From contig MOWL01000067.1 in the NCBI GenBank assembly GCA_002110485.1, positions 2,914,001 through 2,978,000 of the forward strand: a stretch of DNA of 64,000 nucleotides, in the 5' to 3' direction. Of the stretch, positions 46,001 to 57,302 are shown one piece after another. Numbering within the stretch: the first letter of the stretch is position 1; the number at the start of each line of letters is the position of its first letter. The notes under the pieces are model-generated. The model saw nothing but the letters and a program-made list of their open reading frames with translations, was not told the origin of the DNA and did not search any database. Made by a program: the position numbers and the translations under genes. Source of the DNA: Emergomyces orientalis. Its lineage: Eukaryota > Ascomycota > Eurotiomycetes > Onygenales > Ajellomycetaceae.

Positions 46001-49000
46001 GCAGTGTGTCTATTGTTTTGGCGCGGAGAAAAATAAGGGAGGGCTAACTTGTATTCCATAAGTTGAAAGATTGGAAAATGCAAACAGATTCGAGCAACCC
46101 GATTGACAGTGAAGACCTTGTATTATTAAGCTAGAGGCTCCAGTCTACTTGGTTGTTAAATGATGGACCCAAGAGCAAAGGACTTTGCTGTTTTCTATCT
46201 TAAAGCTGCCATTGAAGCATACCTCTCATGAACGTGGGAACCATTGAATTATTTCTCCTCGAGACACTCTGCTAAAATTTCTAGGCCTACTTGTGGTATT
46301 TCAATGCCATGTTTCCATTTTCCTGCCAAACAAGACTGTTCATGGGCTTGTGCTGAAAGCGCTCAGAAGTGTATTCAAGGAGACAAAACACTGTGTAATG
46401 CGGACCATCGTCACTGAAAACCTATGACTTTATTTTCCAAACTTGAGCATATTCAAAGTAGATATCCTCAGTATGCCTATTCTGTCAGCGGCAAGGTGCA
46501 CACCGGTAGAATATCCTCTATTATCAAGACCATTGCAATAGAACATGTGCTCGTCCTCAAAAAGATTCTAGACCTAGTTCCTCCATCTGACTGACAGGTT
46601 CTTTATGGACAAGAACACCCATGACGCTAATTTTTCACATATCAACTGATTAATTTTATTTCGTGTCTAGCATTGTCACTGTGGATGTGGAGCCTCTGCA
46701 GCGTCATCTCTCCTTTAATTATCTTGCACAGCGGAATTATCCAGCCGAAAATTGTGAACAGCCGGGACTCATATACTGGCATAGTCCCGTTGTTGAATTT
46801 CAACATTGATGGGCTGTCTGTCTCATTTGGGGTAAAAGAATGAATTTGTCGTCAATTTATCAGAGGATAACATCTCCCTTGATATCTAATTGATCAGTGG
46901 ATTAGAGATGCAACTGTTTGAGATATTGAAGAAGCACTTTATATTCACTTTACTCCGCGAACAAATTTTTATTTTGGTATGCAGGTAGTTCAATGCAAGA
47001 AAGAACCTGCATGGGGTCAGGCCTGAGAAAGTCATCGATAAACTTCAATGAGATTTTGACACAGCAGCTCCCTGAAGCTTTTTAACATACGTTTTCGAGC
47101 CACACATTGATCTCAAATAACAGGTCATTGGCGCAAGCTGAGACTTGGGCTACATCAGTAGCGTGGTTCGTTCGTGATGTTGAATCTGTTGTCTATTTTA
47201 TATAGAAGCCAGGGTCACTGGCATGTGGCACTGAAAGCAGATGCACGAAATGAAACAAATCAGAAGATATTAATATATCTGAAGGCTCGAACCAGGGAAA
47301 TGTGGCACACCACACTGACCACCTGGCTATGCCCAAATGTGAGACGTCCTTCAAATATTGAGCACCCCTAGACTCTGGAGCAGACATCAATGGAGACATT
47401 TTCCAATATTAGAGGATCAATATTCCCCTTTTTCATCCATCCAAGTCTTTCGCCTCCAGATATCTCAGACTCAGGGACTGTTTCAAAGCAGCTAGTTCTG
47501 AAGTACTAGGAGCTTATGGAACATTCAATGGAGTTTTTACTCACCTTCGCAGAGCTTGTATGATAAGGCACGAAGTAGGATGGAGGAGTTGATTGCTCAA
47601 GTTATGTAGCGAGGCATCGTAGAGGACGATGACGCTACGGATCCGTAACCTCATACAAGAGAGTTGAATGAGGTTCATACTCTGCTAGGCAAGGTGCGTC
47701 CAGATATTGCGCGCCATCTGGCTGTGGTGCCTATTAATGGGTTGTTCAGGCCGTTCCGGCTTAATTTAAGCGCGACCCCAGACAAATTACGGTTTAGGGG
47801 CCAAACCCTCAAACATAGTCTTGAAACATCTAGCTTGAGCGCAATCTCACCCAAGATGTTCGTGGCTAACAGCCTGCCAGATAGTTTGATGTGACTTCCT
47901 CGCCACTAATTTAAACGCATCATATACCCAATAACATTCCTGTTGCAATTTTATCTCGACGAGTTGAAACATCCTAAAAAGCAAACCAGAGTGGAGGAGG
48001 TATTCTCAACCACCACATTTCCTTCTGAGTGTAGCGAGATTGCAAATTGGCCTTTGGCCTCTTGCTTTTCACCCCAGCCTTTTATTCCGATCCGTGGGCT
48101 TGAGGCACTTTTGGGGTTTAGATAGGTCGATCCAGGCCGAGTGCAGTGTGCAGTGTGCTTGCCGAAAGAAGCCGGGTACAAATCCTATCACTTGATACCC
48201 GGAAATAAATGTTTGGAAAATTTTACTCCGCGTTTATGAACAACACCGCGGTATAGGTTACATTTTCAAAATTCCTACGAAAATACCGTGGCACGGGCAC
48301 GAAGAAAAGGAATGGAAAGCACAATTTATATCTTCCATTGTTGGTGCGCCGATCAAATCCATGTCTTTCAAAAGACATTCTACATTGTTTTGATCTCAGT
48401 TCAGCTTGCCATTTGGTTTCAGGATATTTTTTCGGGAAAGAAAAATCCAGCCTGAAGATCCATTGCATTGGGAGGGAAAAGAGGCTGGCGAATGTTGATC
48501 TTCAAATAATGGTCGTCTCATGCTGTCGGTTTCAATGCCCTGATTATCGTGATGGTATCTGTGCTCCGGACATATCAACAGCGGGGTACCTAAACAATGA
48601 TTCGACAACCTCATGCCGACCACCCAAATCTCATTCGCCGTTGAAGTGACTTAGAGGCGAACCATCATACCGCAGCGACAGAAGCCGCGGCTCCTATATC
48701 TTCCGCCGTCAGAAGAGATGATCGGGGTGATGATAGCAAGAGTGGTCAGAAACAATTCACCCACTCCATATTCAGATATGGTACCTGCTCTCATGATTAC
48801 AATACACCGCTAAAGTTCCTCTAATAGTTGCGCCCATCAATGGTCCCAGCTACCTGTTTATCTAAACCTAAATAATCACGTCTTCAATCTTCGCGTACCT
48901 CTACGATACCTCACAAAAAGGAAGCGCATTCTCCTGTATTTCCCTCGGGACGCCGTTGCGGGATACGTGAAAGATACGTAGTCGTTTGTCCGACCGCCGC

Positions 49001-49345
49001 ACTGCCATCCTGAACTGTCACCAGGCTAATAACTAAAGCACAAAGAGCTTGGAATACCATGTGCAATTGTGCGTACGATCCGCGCATGCTAGAAGATGAG
49101 ACAACGCAGGTCGTTTATAGATATCTGCGGCTATCTCCAGGGAAAAGGCCAGCCAATTTACCGCCCTGCATTTACCCGTAATTCTTCTGCTCGCTTTTCC
49201 TGACCGGATTCTAGGTGGAAAAACGACGCGGGCTCCCCAATCTTCATTAGATGCATAACTTCTAGGTCCCTCATCACTTAGGTAGGCAACTATATTGATT
49301 TACAAATCGGACTGTTAAAGTGCCTAACATTAGAACTTCTGATCG
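46001..49345. other. Gene-poor region with possible coding relics
   Basis: No intact gene. Short stretches such as 46670-46810, 47174-47371 and 47664-47894 read like protein fragments, but I cannot match them to any family and they do not connect through plausible introns. CpG is present, unlike the block to the right. Confidence 0.4.
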
Positions 49346-50085
49346 GATTGATGTTTCAGACTGAGGGAGGAAATGGGAGAGCATAAACAAAAGAGCAGAA
49401 ATGGGTGTTTTGTTCTGTAAATCACTCATTTTATACCATTCTTCCATGTAGTTAAGAGGTGCACATAATCCCATATGTTGAAGCTCCTTTTTCTTGTCAC
49501 AGGATCAATCCATCAAATCTACAAGAAACATGGATTTCAACACATGTTTTAATGAGATGAGATGATGATTAGAAATTGAAATCAAGCTGAAAAATTGAAG
49601 TCATGTTCACCTTTTTTTGCATCATGTTCAAATGCATGCCCATTTTTCACAACTGTTTTAAAGTAGTTTGAATATGCATAATACCTATCTAGACAACTCT
49701 TTTACCCCATGCTGTATTATTAGTATTATTATCATCATTATTATTGTTTGTTATTATTGATGCTCATTCACTGAATCTAGATTGAGGATTGAAGGTAAGG
49801 CAGAGAAGCTGGGGTTTCAACAAATAAAGTACTTATTAACAAGAATATCATGAAATGTCAATATCTTCTTAAGAAGATTGATAAAAAAAAAAGGATATTC
49901 ATTGAGAGACATGTAACTACTCCACTCATGAATAGATAAACTCTGATTGCCAGGCCTTGAAATCCCTTTCTCAACCTTTTTAAAATCAATAAATGGCCAC
50001 TCACATTATGAATTTGTCTGCATCTTAGAATCACCAAAAAAATTGCAACAGGTTTTACTTTGTCTGTACAACAAAAGTTGGGTAT
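49346..50085. repeat. CpG-free AT-rich sequence flanking the copia element
   Basis: I find no CpG dinucleotide in these 740 bases, while CpA and TpG are common. This matches the mutated retrotransposons to the right and suggests an older decayed repeat into which the copia element inserted. No recognisable ORF. Confidence 0.5.
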
Positions 50086-50350
50086 TGTGAAACATGAGAT
50101 TATCGCCACACATTCATTGGCTAAGACATACACACATGTTCAATTGCCACACTAATTGTCACACAGTGAACTCTGATGGAATCTCCATCAAATACACTCT
50201 CATCTTTGCTGATCTTTAATATATTCACCATTACATTGATTTTTCTACAAAGTCAGAGGTATTCAGCTGAGAATATCACAATACAATCAATATAGCATGT
50301 AAATCACTCATATTATTGATGGATAGTTGTTGGGCAGCCTAAGATGGATT
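50086..50350 (+). repeat. Copia 5' LTR, first part
   Basis: 265 bases aligning without gaps to 63582-63846; ends with the LINE target-site duplication. Eleven transitions and no transversions separate the two copies in this part. Confidence 0.93.
50338..50350 (+). repeat. LINE target-site duplication, left copy
   Basis: CCTAAGATGGATT, repeated at 58545-58557; occurs once in the uninterrupted 3' LTR at 63834-63846. Confidence 0.93.
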
Positions 50351-53138
50351 TTTTTTTTTTTTTTTTTTTTTCTTCCATTAAGGCATATGCAATCAGTGAT
50401 TATGATGCCCACCTAGTATTACTAGGATTTATCATGTAAACTATATCTAAATACATGTAACTTCTTGTCACTTGCCATTACAGTAATTCCAGCCCAGAAT
50501 AAGAGACACATTCAAAAATAAAAGATGATACAATTTAATACTAAGACATTTTTTTAAAAATAAACTCAAAGTTGAAGATAATACAAAGAAAATTAAAAAA
50601 ATGAACTAATATAGAAAATTTCTCAAAGAATATTTATAATAAATTGATTTAAATCATATTTATTATATATCTAGTTGTTGTTTTTTTTTTCTTGTTGCAA
50701 TATCTGTTTCTATGATATAATTTATTAAATATTTGATATCTGTTTCAGTTTGAAACAGAAATCTCATATTTATTTGATCTATATCATATTTTCTTTTCAA
50801 ATCATTTCTAATAACAGAGTTTTTTAAGCAATTTATCAATAAATGTTCTGAATCTTTCAAATAATCATATATATCACAGTTTTGAGGTCTCTCAATTCCA
50901 AATTTCTTAAAATAGGAGTCAAAGTATCCATGACCAAGCTTCAATTGAATTATTGAAGAAAAGATTTTCTTTTTGCATTTAATAGAGCATGCTTTCCACT
51001 TTGATTTTGTTTCAAAAACCAAGTATTTGATACTTAGTTTTTATTTTTGAGTTTCCCAATTTAAATTCCAATCTTTTAAGCATTTCTCTTTTACTTTTCT
51101 TTTTATAAATGTTCAAGATATTTTCTGTTTTTTCACTAACTCAATTTCTGTGCTCTTTTTTGCAGCTTCATCAGCTAGTTCATTTCCTTTTATATTTATA
51201 TGAGCTGGGACCCAGTGCAAATGAATTTGTATATCTTTTAATTTTCTTATTCTTTTAATCAATTGATATACAGTTTCAATATGTATTTAATTTTCTTGAA
51301 TCTTGTTTTTTTGAAATCTTTTCAAAGCTGCTTGACTGTCTGAATAAATCCATATCTCATTGATATCTGAATTTCTTGTCAATTGACTCATTGTCATTTT
51401 AAATGCTTGCATTATTGCATATACTTCTGCATCAAATACTTCCATTTCTTGACCCTGATTCCATGAATTGATGAAGTATATATCTTTGTTTCTTGTATAT
51501 GCTATGCCAGCTCTCAGATTATTTGAAGTATCATTTTTTGATCCGTCAGTATAGATAATCAGAGCATTATTTATAATTTCAAGCTGCTTTAAATGTCTTT
51601 CTTGCTTATTTTCTTTAGATAATTCACTAATATCTATATCAATCAATGAATTCAGAGACTTTTTCCATGAATATAGTTGTTCAAAATCTAATTCTTCCAC
51701 ATTTAAATGAGGAAGTTTGTCTTTGATCATTGAACAAACTCTATATAACTGAGTTGAAATCTTTTTTACAGAATTTTGACTGGTTTCATTTCAATCTAAA
51801 TATTTACTCCAGTTCAAATCAGTGCCTGTGTTCATGGGAGGAAATGTGAGTGAAACTCTTTTTCTAATTATATGATTTTGATTTAATTTAATTATTCTCA
51901 CTGAATAATTTCTGCACAGCTTGTCCAGCCTTATTTTAGAAGAAGGAATTGAGGCTTCAATTTCCATAGCTTTTATAGAGATGATTTTAAATGCTCCCAG
52001 CATTCTTCTTAAAGCTTTATTTTGCAGACTTTCATATTTATTTAGAAAGTTTTTCTGATTTTTCCACCATATTTGTGCTCCATAGTCTGAGATTGAGGAA
52101 ATGCAGGCAATATAAAGTTGTCTCATTGCTTGGAAAGATAGTCCTCTTTCTGTATTTGATAATCTTAAAATGTTATTAAGATTACTCTCTGCCTGGGCAA
52201 GTTTCTTTTGAATATGATAATTAAACTTCAGTTTTGAGTCTAGCCAAAATCCTAGCCATCTAACTGATTCTTTTGGATTAATTTGTTCATTTAGCAAGAC
52301 TATGTGTTCATTTTTCTCATTTGACTTAGAAAAAAAGTGAATCAATTCAGTTTTATTCATATCAAACTGAATATAATTTTCATTTCCTTTTTGAATGATT
52401 TCTCTTGCTGCATTTTCAATTAATAAACAGTTTTCTTTTATTGTTTTTGAATGACATAATAATGCAATATCATCAATGTAGCTGAGTGTTCTCACTAGCT
52501 TTATTTCTCTGTTTTGAAATAATGTTCTTATATATATCAAAAATAGAATGGGAGAGACTGGAGATCCCTGAGAGACTTCTATTTCAATTTTTGTTTTCTT
52601 TTGTTTTATTTCATCAAAAAACAACTGAATGGTTCTTTCTGACATAAAACAACTGACCCATTTTATCAATGATTTTGGAGTATTTAATTCTACCAGAGTT
52701 TGAATTAAATGCTCTTTTGAAACATGATCAAATGCCTCTTTTATATCAATAAAAACAGCAGTTGAAACTAGTTTTTCATTTCTAGCTAATTCTATATCAT
52801 GAGTTAGAGAAAAAACTGCATCTATTGCTGAGTTTTGCTTTCTACCCCCTATTTGATCATAAAATAATAGATCAGAGTCAGAGATAGTACTTAGATATGA
52901 TAATCTAGTAGCTATTATTTTTTCTAAGACTTTTCCCAAGCAATTTAACAATGATATAATTCTATAGGATTTTGGAATAGTGCTTTTTCTATTTGATTTT
53001 GCAAGTACTATTCCAGTGGCTTTTCTTCATATCTTGGGATGATATCCTTTTTTCAATAAATTGAAAAGTAATTCAAATATTTCTCCTTTTAACTTAGGAT
53101 ATAATTTTTGTATTATTAAATGATTTATTGAGTCAGGG

Positions 53139-53152
53139 CCTGCAGCAGTTTT
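53139..53152 (+). repeat. SINE target-site duplication, left copy
   Basis: CCTGCAGCAGTTTT, repeated at 54179-54192; the LINE coding frame resumes exactly across it. Confidence 0.93.
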
Positions 53153-53852
53153 ATTATTATTATTATTCTTCAATTATAGATATATATGCAGTCAGAGACT
53201 ATGATATCTACCTGAGACTCAAAGAGTCTCAGGATTTTTCTAACTTTAACACTAATTACTATACATTTTTTCTTCAAACAAATAGCACTTGCAATACTTG
53301 AATTCCAGCCCAGAATAGTCAGCAAATTGATTTTTCTTTTTTTTTATTTATTTATTTATAAATATCTTTGAAGATTATTTATATTCTCTTTTTTTCATAT
53401 AATTTTCAAGTGATTACAAAGAAAATAAATTAATGATAGACCTACAGGACAAACCCCTGCAGTTTACACCTTAAGCTATATACATATTTTAACACCCTAT
53501 ATAACCGACCACCGCGTCTGTCCTCTCGGGCCATCATAGAGGTTATCATTCCCCCCATAATACCGCCGCCCAACTAGGCTCTTAACTAGCCTACCTAATT
53601 AGAACCACTAAGAATAACACCAAAGCTATCTAATTCTAGTTAAAGCTCCTAGCCTTCCGGCTGCCAATCTCAGCATTCCAGCCTACCAATTGGCCGTCAT
53701 GGTCTTGCTTGCACTAACCACCTATTAAGGGCGCCTAGGCCTCTTCTCACCTAGGTCCTTGCTAGGCCCAGGGTGTCCTAATCGGATGGTTTTTATCTGT
53801 CAATTCCCCGGAGGTGGGTGCCTAGAATAGTGGGGGTGGGTCCCTTGGCCAG

Positions 53853-53876
53853 TTAAGCTTGACGATGATTCGCTAT
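53853..53876 (+). repeat. 24-bp direct repeat in SINE body, copy 1
   Basis: Starts TTAAGCTTGACGATG and ends TTCGCTAT; identical to 53988-54011, 135 bases away. Confidence 0.9.
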
Positions 53877-53987
53877 CCTGCGGGTGTCCTAGACCACTAA
53901 ACTAGTACTGATCTAACTTGAAACGCCCGGGGGGTTAGCCCACAAGATCAGTGAGAATTAGCGCCCAAGATCCCCCGAGCTGACACC

Positions 53988-54011
53988 TTAAGCTTGACGA
54001 TGATTCGCTAT
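53988..54011 (+). repeat. 24-bp direct repeat in SINE body, copy 2
   Basis: Identical to 53853-53876. Confidence 0.9.
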
Positions 54012-54070
54012 AGTGCACCCGGGGGTCCCCGGTACTGTTTTGTGATTTAACAGTGGAAATTGGTTAATGA

Positions 54071-54178
54071 GGCCCTCGCAGGAATCGAACCTGCACCCTC
54101 TTGGCATTCATTCCCCGGGGGGAAGGCCGCCAAACAGGGGTGCCATGGCGGCGTAGTTAACCGCTACGCCACCGGGCC
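54071..54178 (-). other. tRNA-like module with Pol III A and B boxes (SINE head)
   Basis: On the minus strand GGCCC at the start pairs with GGGCC at the end (acceptor); GCGTA/TACGC forms a D-arm; CCGCC/GGCGG an anticodon-like arm; a long extra arm follows; GCAGG-TTCGATT-CCTGC is a perfect T-arm. TGGCGTAGCGG is an A-box-like sequence and GGTTCGATTCC an ideal B box. The 108-nt length, unusual extra arm and position as the head of a mobile element argue that this is not a functional tRNA gene. Confidence 0.82.
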
Positions 54179-54192
54179 CCTGCAGCAGTTTT
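54179..54192 (+). repeat. SINE target-site duplication, right copy
   Basis: CCTGCAGCAGTTTT, matches 53139-53152. Confidence 0.93.
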
Positions 54193-55685
54193 CTTTGAGC
54201 TTTCAAAAATTGCTGTTTGTAATTCATCTTCTGATAGATCTGGCCATATCCATCTTTTCTCTACATTTTCAGTATAATCATCTATTGACATAGAGTTTTC
54301 ATTTTGAGATACTGGTGGTTTTTGAAATAACATTCTTAACAATGCCTGGCATTTTTCTTCAAAGGAATGAGCTTTAATCTCTCTATTCTGATAGTTATAT
54401 TCTAAAATAGGTAATTTAGCTACTTTTCTTGATTTTGTATAATTAAATGCTTTAAAAATCTCTTTTTCTTTTGCATTTTCAAGAAAAGTATTCCAGCATG
54501 AAGTTTTAGCTGTTTTTATAGTAGTGAAGTATTCATTTCTCATTTCTTTGTATTCTTCATGAGTAATGATATCTTTTTTCCATTTTTCTCTGTAAATTGC
54601 TAAATTTTTTCTTTTCTCTGATATTTCTTTATTCCACCATGGTTTAGAGTACTCTGATAGAACTTTTTTTGAAATATTATCATTAATACTTTCTAGAATT
54701 ATATTTGTAATTATTTCTGTTTTTTCTTCAAGTATTTGATCTGTAATTTCCTGATCTTTATTTCAAATCAGTTCATTTTTCTTTTTCTCTTTTAATATCT
54801 CAATTTTTTTCTCAACTTCATTCCAATCTGCTTTTTCAAAGTTATATTGATTAGATAGTAGAGGATTTTCAATCATATTCTCTCTATCTAATATAATATT
54901 AAATTGAATAAGCTCATGATATGAACCTGATGTTTCTTTTTCATTAATATATCATTCAAATAGTTTGTTTTTCATTAAATTGTTTGATATTTATGTTAAA
55001 TCAATTATTGAATGATTCTGTATATTATTTCTAAAGAAAGTTTGTCTATCAGTTTCATTAATTATATGAAGTTTATTAACTAGAAAGTATTCAACAAGTT
55101 CCTCTGCTCTTATTGATTGTCTGCATTCAGAATTCCATAAAATATGATGAGCATTGAAATCACCTGCAATTATAGAGTTTTTTGCAGAAGTTTGATTCAT
55201 AAAATCTCTATTAATTGTTCAGTTATTGTTGTTTTCTTCAAGAGATTTTTCATTATATATATTTATAATTTGAATTGTTTCAAATTCATTATATGTATCT
55301 ATAATATCTCCTATTAAAATATCAGAGTCAGAGATTAAATCATTTCTTAAATTAATTTGAAATCTTGATTTCTTTCTTGCATAAATTGCAACTCTGACTC
55401 TAATGTTTTTGTTTTCAGATAGAAGACAGTAATAGCTAGAATGTGAAATTATATATTTCTGTGCTGCATCAATTTTTGGTTCTTGAAATAGAACAAAGTC
55501 TATTTCCTGTTCAAATGCAATTTGAAGACAGGAATACATACAATTTTCATTTTTATCAACATTATTTTGCATGAATTTAATGCTGATATTTTGTTCTTTT
55601 TGTTTTTTTATATTTTTCTTGTTTTTTTTGTGATTTTTTGTGCCCTTCATTAAAAGAGATGTGCTAGAGCTATTTTTAAAATAGT

Positions 55686-57302
55686 TTAATTCTTAGTAAG
55701 TATTGAGAATTGATTATTATCAATTTCAACAGCTTTCATTTGAATTAAATTTTCTGCTGAGTTTTTCTGCTCTCTAATTCTTGTAGGTGTTTTTGGATCA
55801 GTATTCACTCTGTTTTTAACAGGAGAATTTGACTGAGAGCTTTTAGAAACTTGAGAGTTTTTTCTTTTAGTTTTATTAATAGAAATTGACTCAGTTTTTT
55901 CTGTAGAATTAAAAGTAGAATTTATACTAGAATTTAAAATATTAAACTCTTTCTCATTCTTCTTTTTTGAAGCAAAGACACATTCAATTGAGCTAGAAAC
56001 ATGTTTTTCTCTACAGTTTGCACATTTTATTTTAGTGTGTGCACATTTCACTCCTTTTTTCCCACAAATATCACATGAATGCTCCATTGTTTTGTGATTT
56101 TCAGCACATAATTGGCATTTTGTTTTTCTTATACAGTAGTTAGCAAAATGTCCATATTTCTGACAGTTTGAACATTGTGTTTGTTCTTTCATTTTCTGTC
56201 TAGAATCTATGAATTTGAACACTTTCATTTTTTGTCCTGCAATTGTGACATGTGAGATATTTGATTCTTTCAAATTATCAGTTATAATTAAAACTGAAGC
56301 TTTTTCTTTGTTTTGTCTGTATTCCTCATTATTTAACCAGATTGAAAGCTTTTTTAATTTGAGAGAATTAAAGTCTTTCAGTTCATTTTAAAGAAGCATC
56401 ATTCCCTCTTCAAAATCAAAGATACTAACTGAAATATCATGAAGAACAAACTTTCCCCATCTTTCATCTTTTTCTAAATAAATCTCTGTTTTCAAAAGAT
56501 TTTCTAGAATAGATTTCCAGATTGAAGAATTTTCCAGTAAAAAGCTTGCATTGTATTCTGATGTTGTAGTCAGAACTAAAGAGTTTCCAAAAAAGGATTT
56601 TTCAATAGAAGAAATAACAGTTTTTATTTGATTTTCTTCAGTCATGAGTTGTTCTTGAAATGCCTGATTTATTTCATTTCTGATTTGAAAAATCAGATTT
56701 GAGTTTAAGAGACTATTTAATTCTAAGATTTCTCTATTAGAAAGTTTTAGAATAAGTCTGTTTTTTTTCATTTCTTGTATTTTTCTTGTGTGTAGATTCT
56801 TTTTTTCATTTTTTTCAATCAAAATGAAATCAGATTCATCTGATTGTACTGCTTGTTGCACATTATTAGATAATAAGTCTTTTTTCAGAGCTTGAGCATA
56901 GGTTTTTTCCACTTTTAAATTATTTTCCACTGAATCAGTAGTGGAAGAAAGATTGAAAGTGGTGTTATTTACAGAGTTTGAAGAATTTACATTATCAATA
57001 GTAATTATATTACTAATGATAATTTTTAATTCTTTAGAAATTCTCAGTTTGTATTTTAGAATTTCATTTATCTGTTTTGCTTGAATAAGTAGTAGATTTA
57101 CTACTTTATTATCTTGCTCTTGAATGCATTGATTCTTCAGAATTTCAGCTACTTTCTGAAGATTTTCAATATCATTCATTTCCTGTTGCAGTTGCTCTTT
57201 TTTTCTTTTTTTTATAAGTTCTATATCAGGGATTTTTTCAAGAAAAATATCATTTTCTTGAATTGATGACATCATATTCACAGAAGCAGGTGAATTTGAC
57301 AT
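55686..57302 (-). pseudogene. LINE ORF1 with CCHC zinc knuckles
   Basis: 539 codons in one frame with one internal TAA at 56388-56390. The N-terminal 300 residues are charged and coiled-coil-like. The C-terminal part has a retroviral-type knuckle CSNCQKYGHFANYC (C-x2-C-x4-H-x4-C), then CQLC...H...C, CDIC and CANCREKH clusters, as in the nucleic-acid chaperone ORF1 proteins of I/Tad1-like LINEs. It lies upstream of ORF2 in a different frame with about 35 bases between. Confidence 0.87.

Larger units (their letters stand above)
53153..54178 (-). mobile_element. tRNA-headed SINE-like element with LINE-like 3' tail
   Basis: 1,026 bases on the minus strand between perfect 14-bp duplications. It begins with a tRNA-like module (54178-54071), continues with a CpG-rich body holding two copies of a 24-bp repeat, then an AT-rich, CpG-free section, and ends in a simple (AAT)n tail at 53153-53170. 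The last ~190 bases resemble the 3' end of the host LINE (50373-50515): both share TTCTGGGCTGGAATT and, nearer the end, an (A/G)CTGATTGCATAT-like block, before GGAAG or TGAAG and the tail. No ORF. This fits a non-autonomous element mobilised by the LINE machinery. It is longer than most SINEs. Confidence 0.82.
50663..55650 (-). pseudogene. LINE ORF2: endonuclease - reverse transcriptase - RNase H
   Basis: About 1,316 codons once the SINE insertion is left out. Domains in order: apurinic-type endonuclease (KFMQNNVDKN start, DFVLFQEPKI, IIAGDFNAHHILWNS), reverse transcriptase (KKTAAGPDSI, catalytic SYIDDIALL with both aspartates kept), RNase H (IIYTDGSKN, IWIYSDSQAA, PAHINIKGNELADEAAK) and a C-terminal region with LGHGYFDSY and SEHLLINC. 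All pieces stay in one frame; the 1,040-base insertion plus duplication accounts for the only change. The frame is closed only by stop codons, e.g. TGA at 55219-55221, 53017 area and 51791-51793, TAA at 54991 and 51287, often where tryptophan is expected. Confidence 0.9.

Noticed and set aside
54071..54178. tRNA gene on the minus strand
   Set aside because: The T-arm and B box are perfect, but the module is 108 nt with an abnormal extra arm, and it starts exactly at a 14-bp target duplication as the head of a 1-kb insertion, so it is a SINE promoter rather than a tRNA gene.
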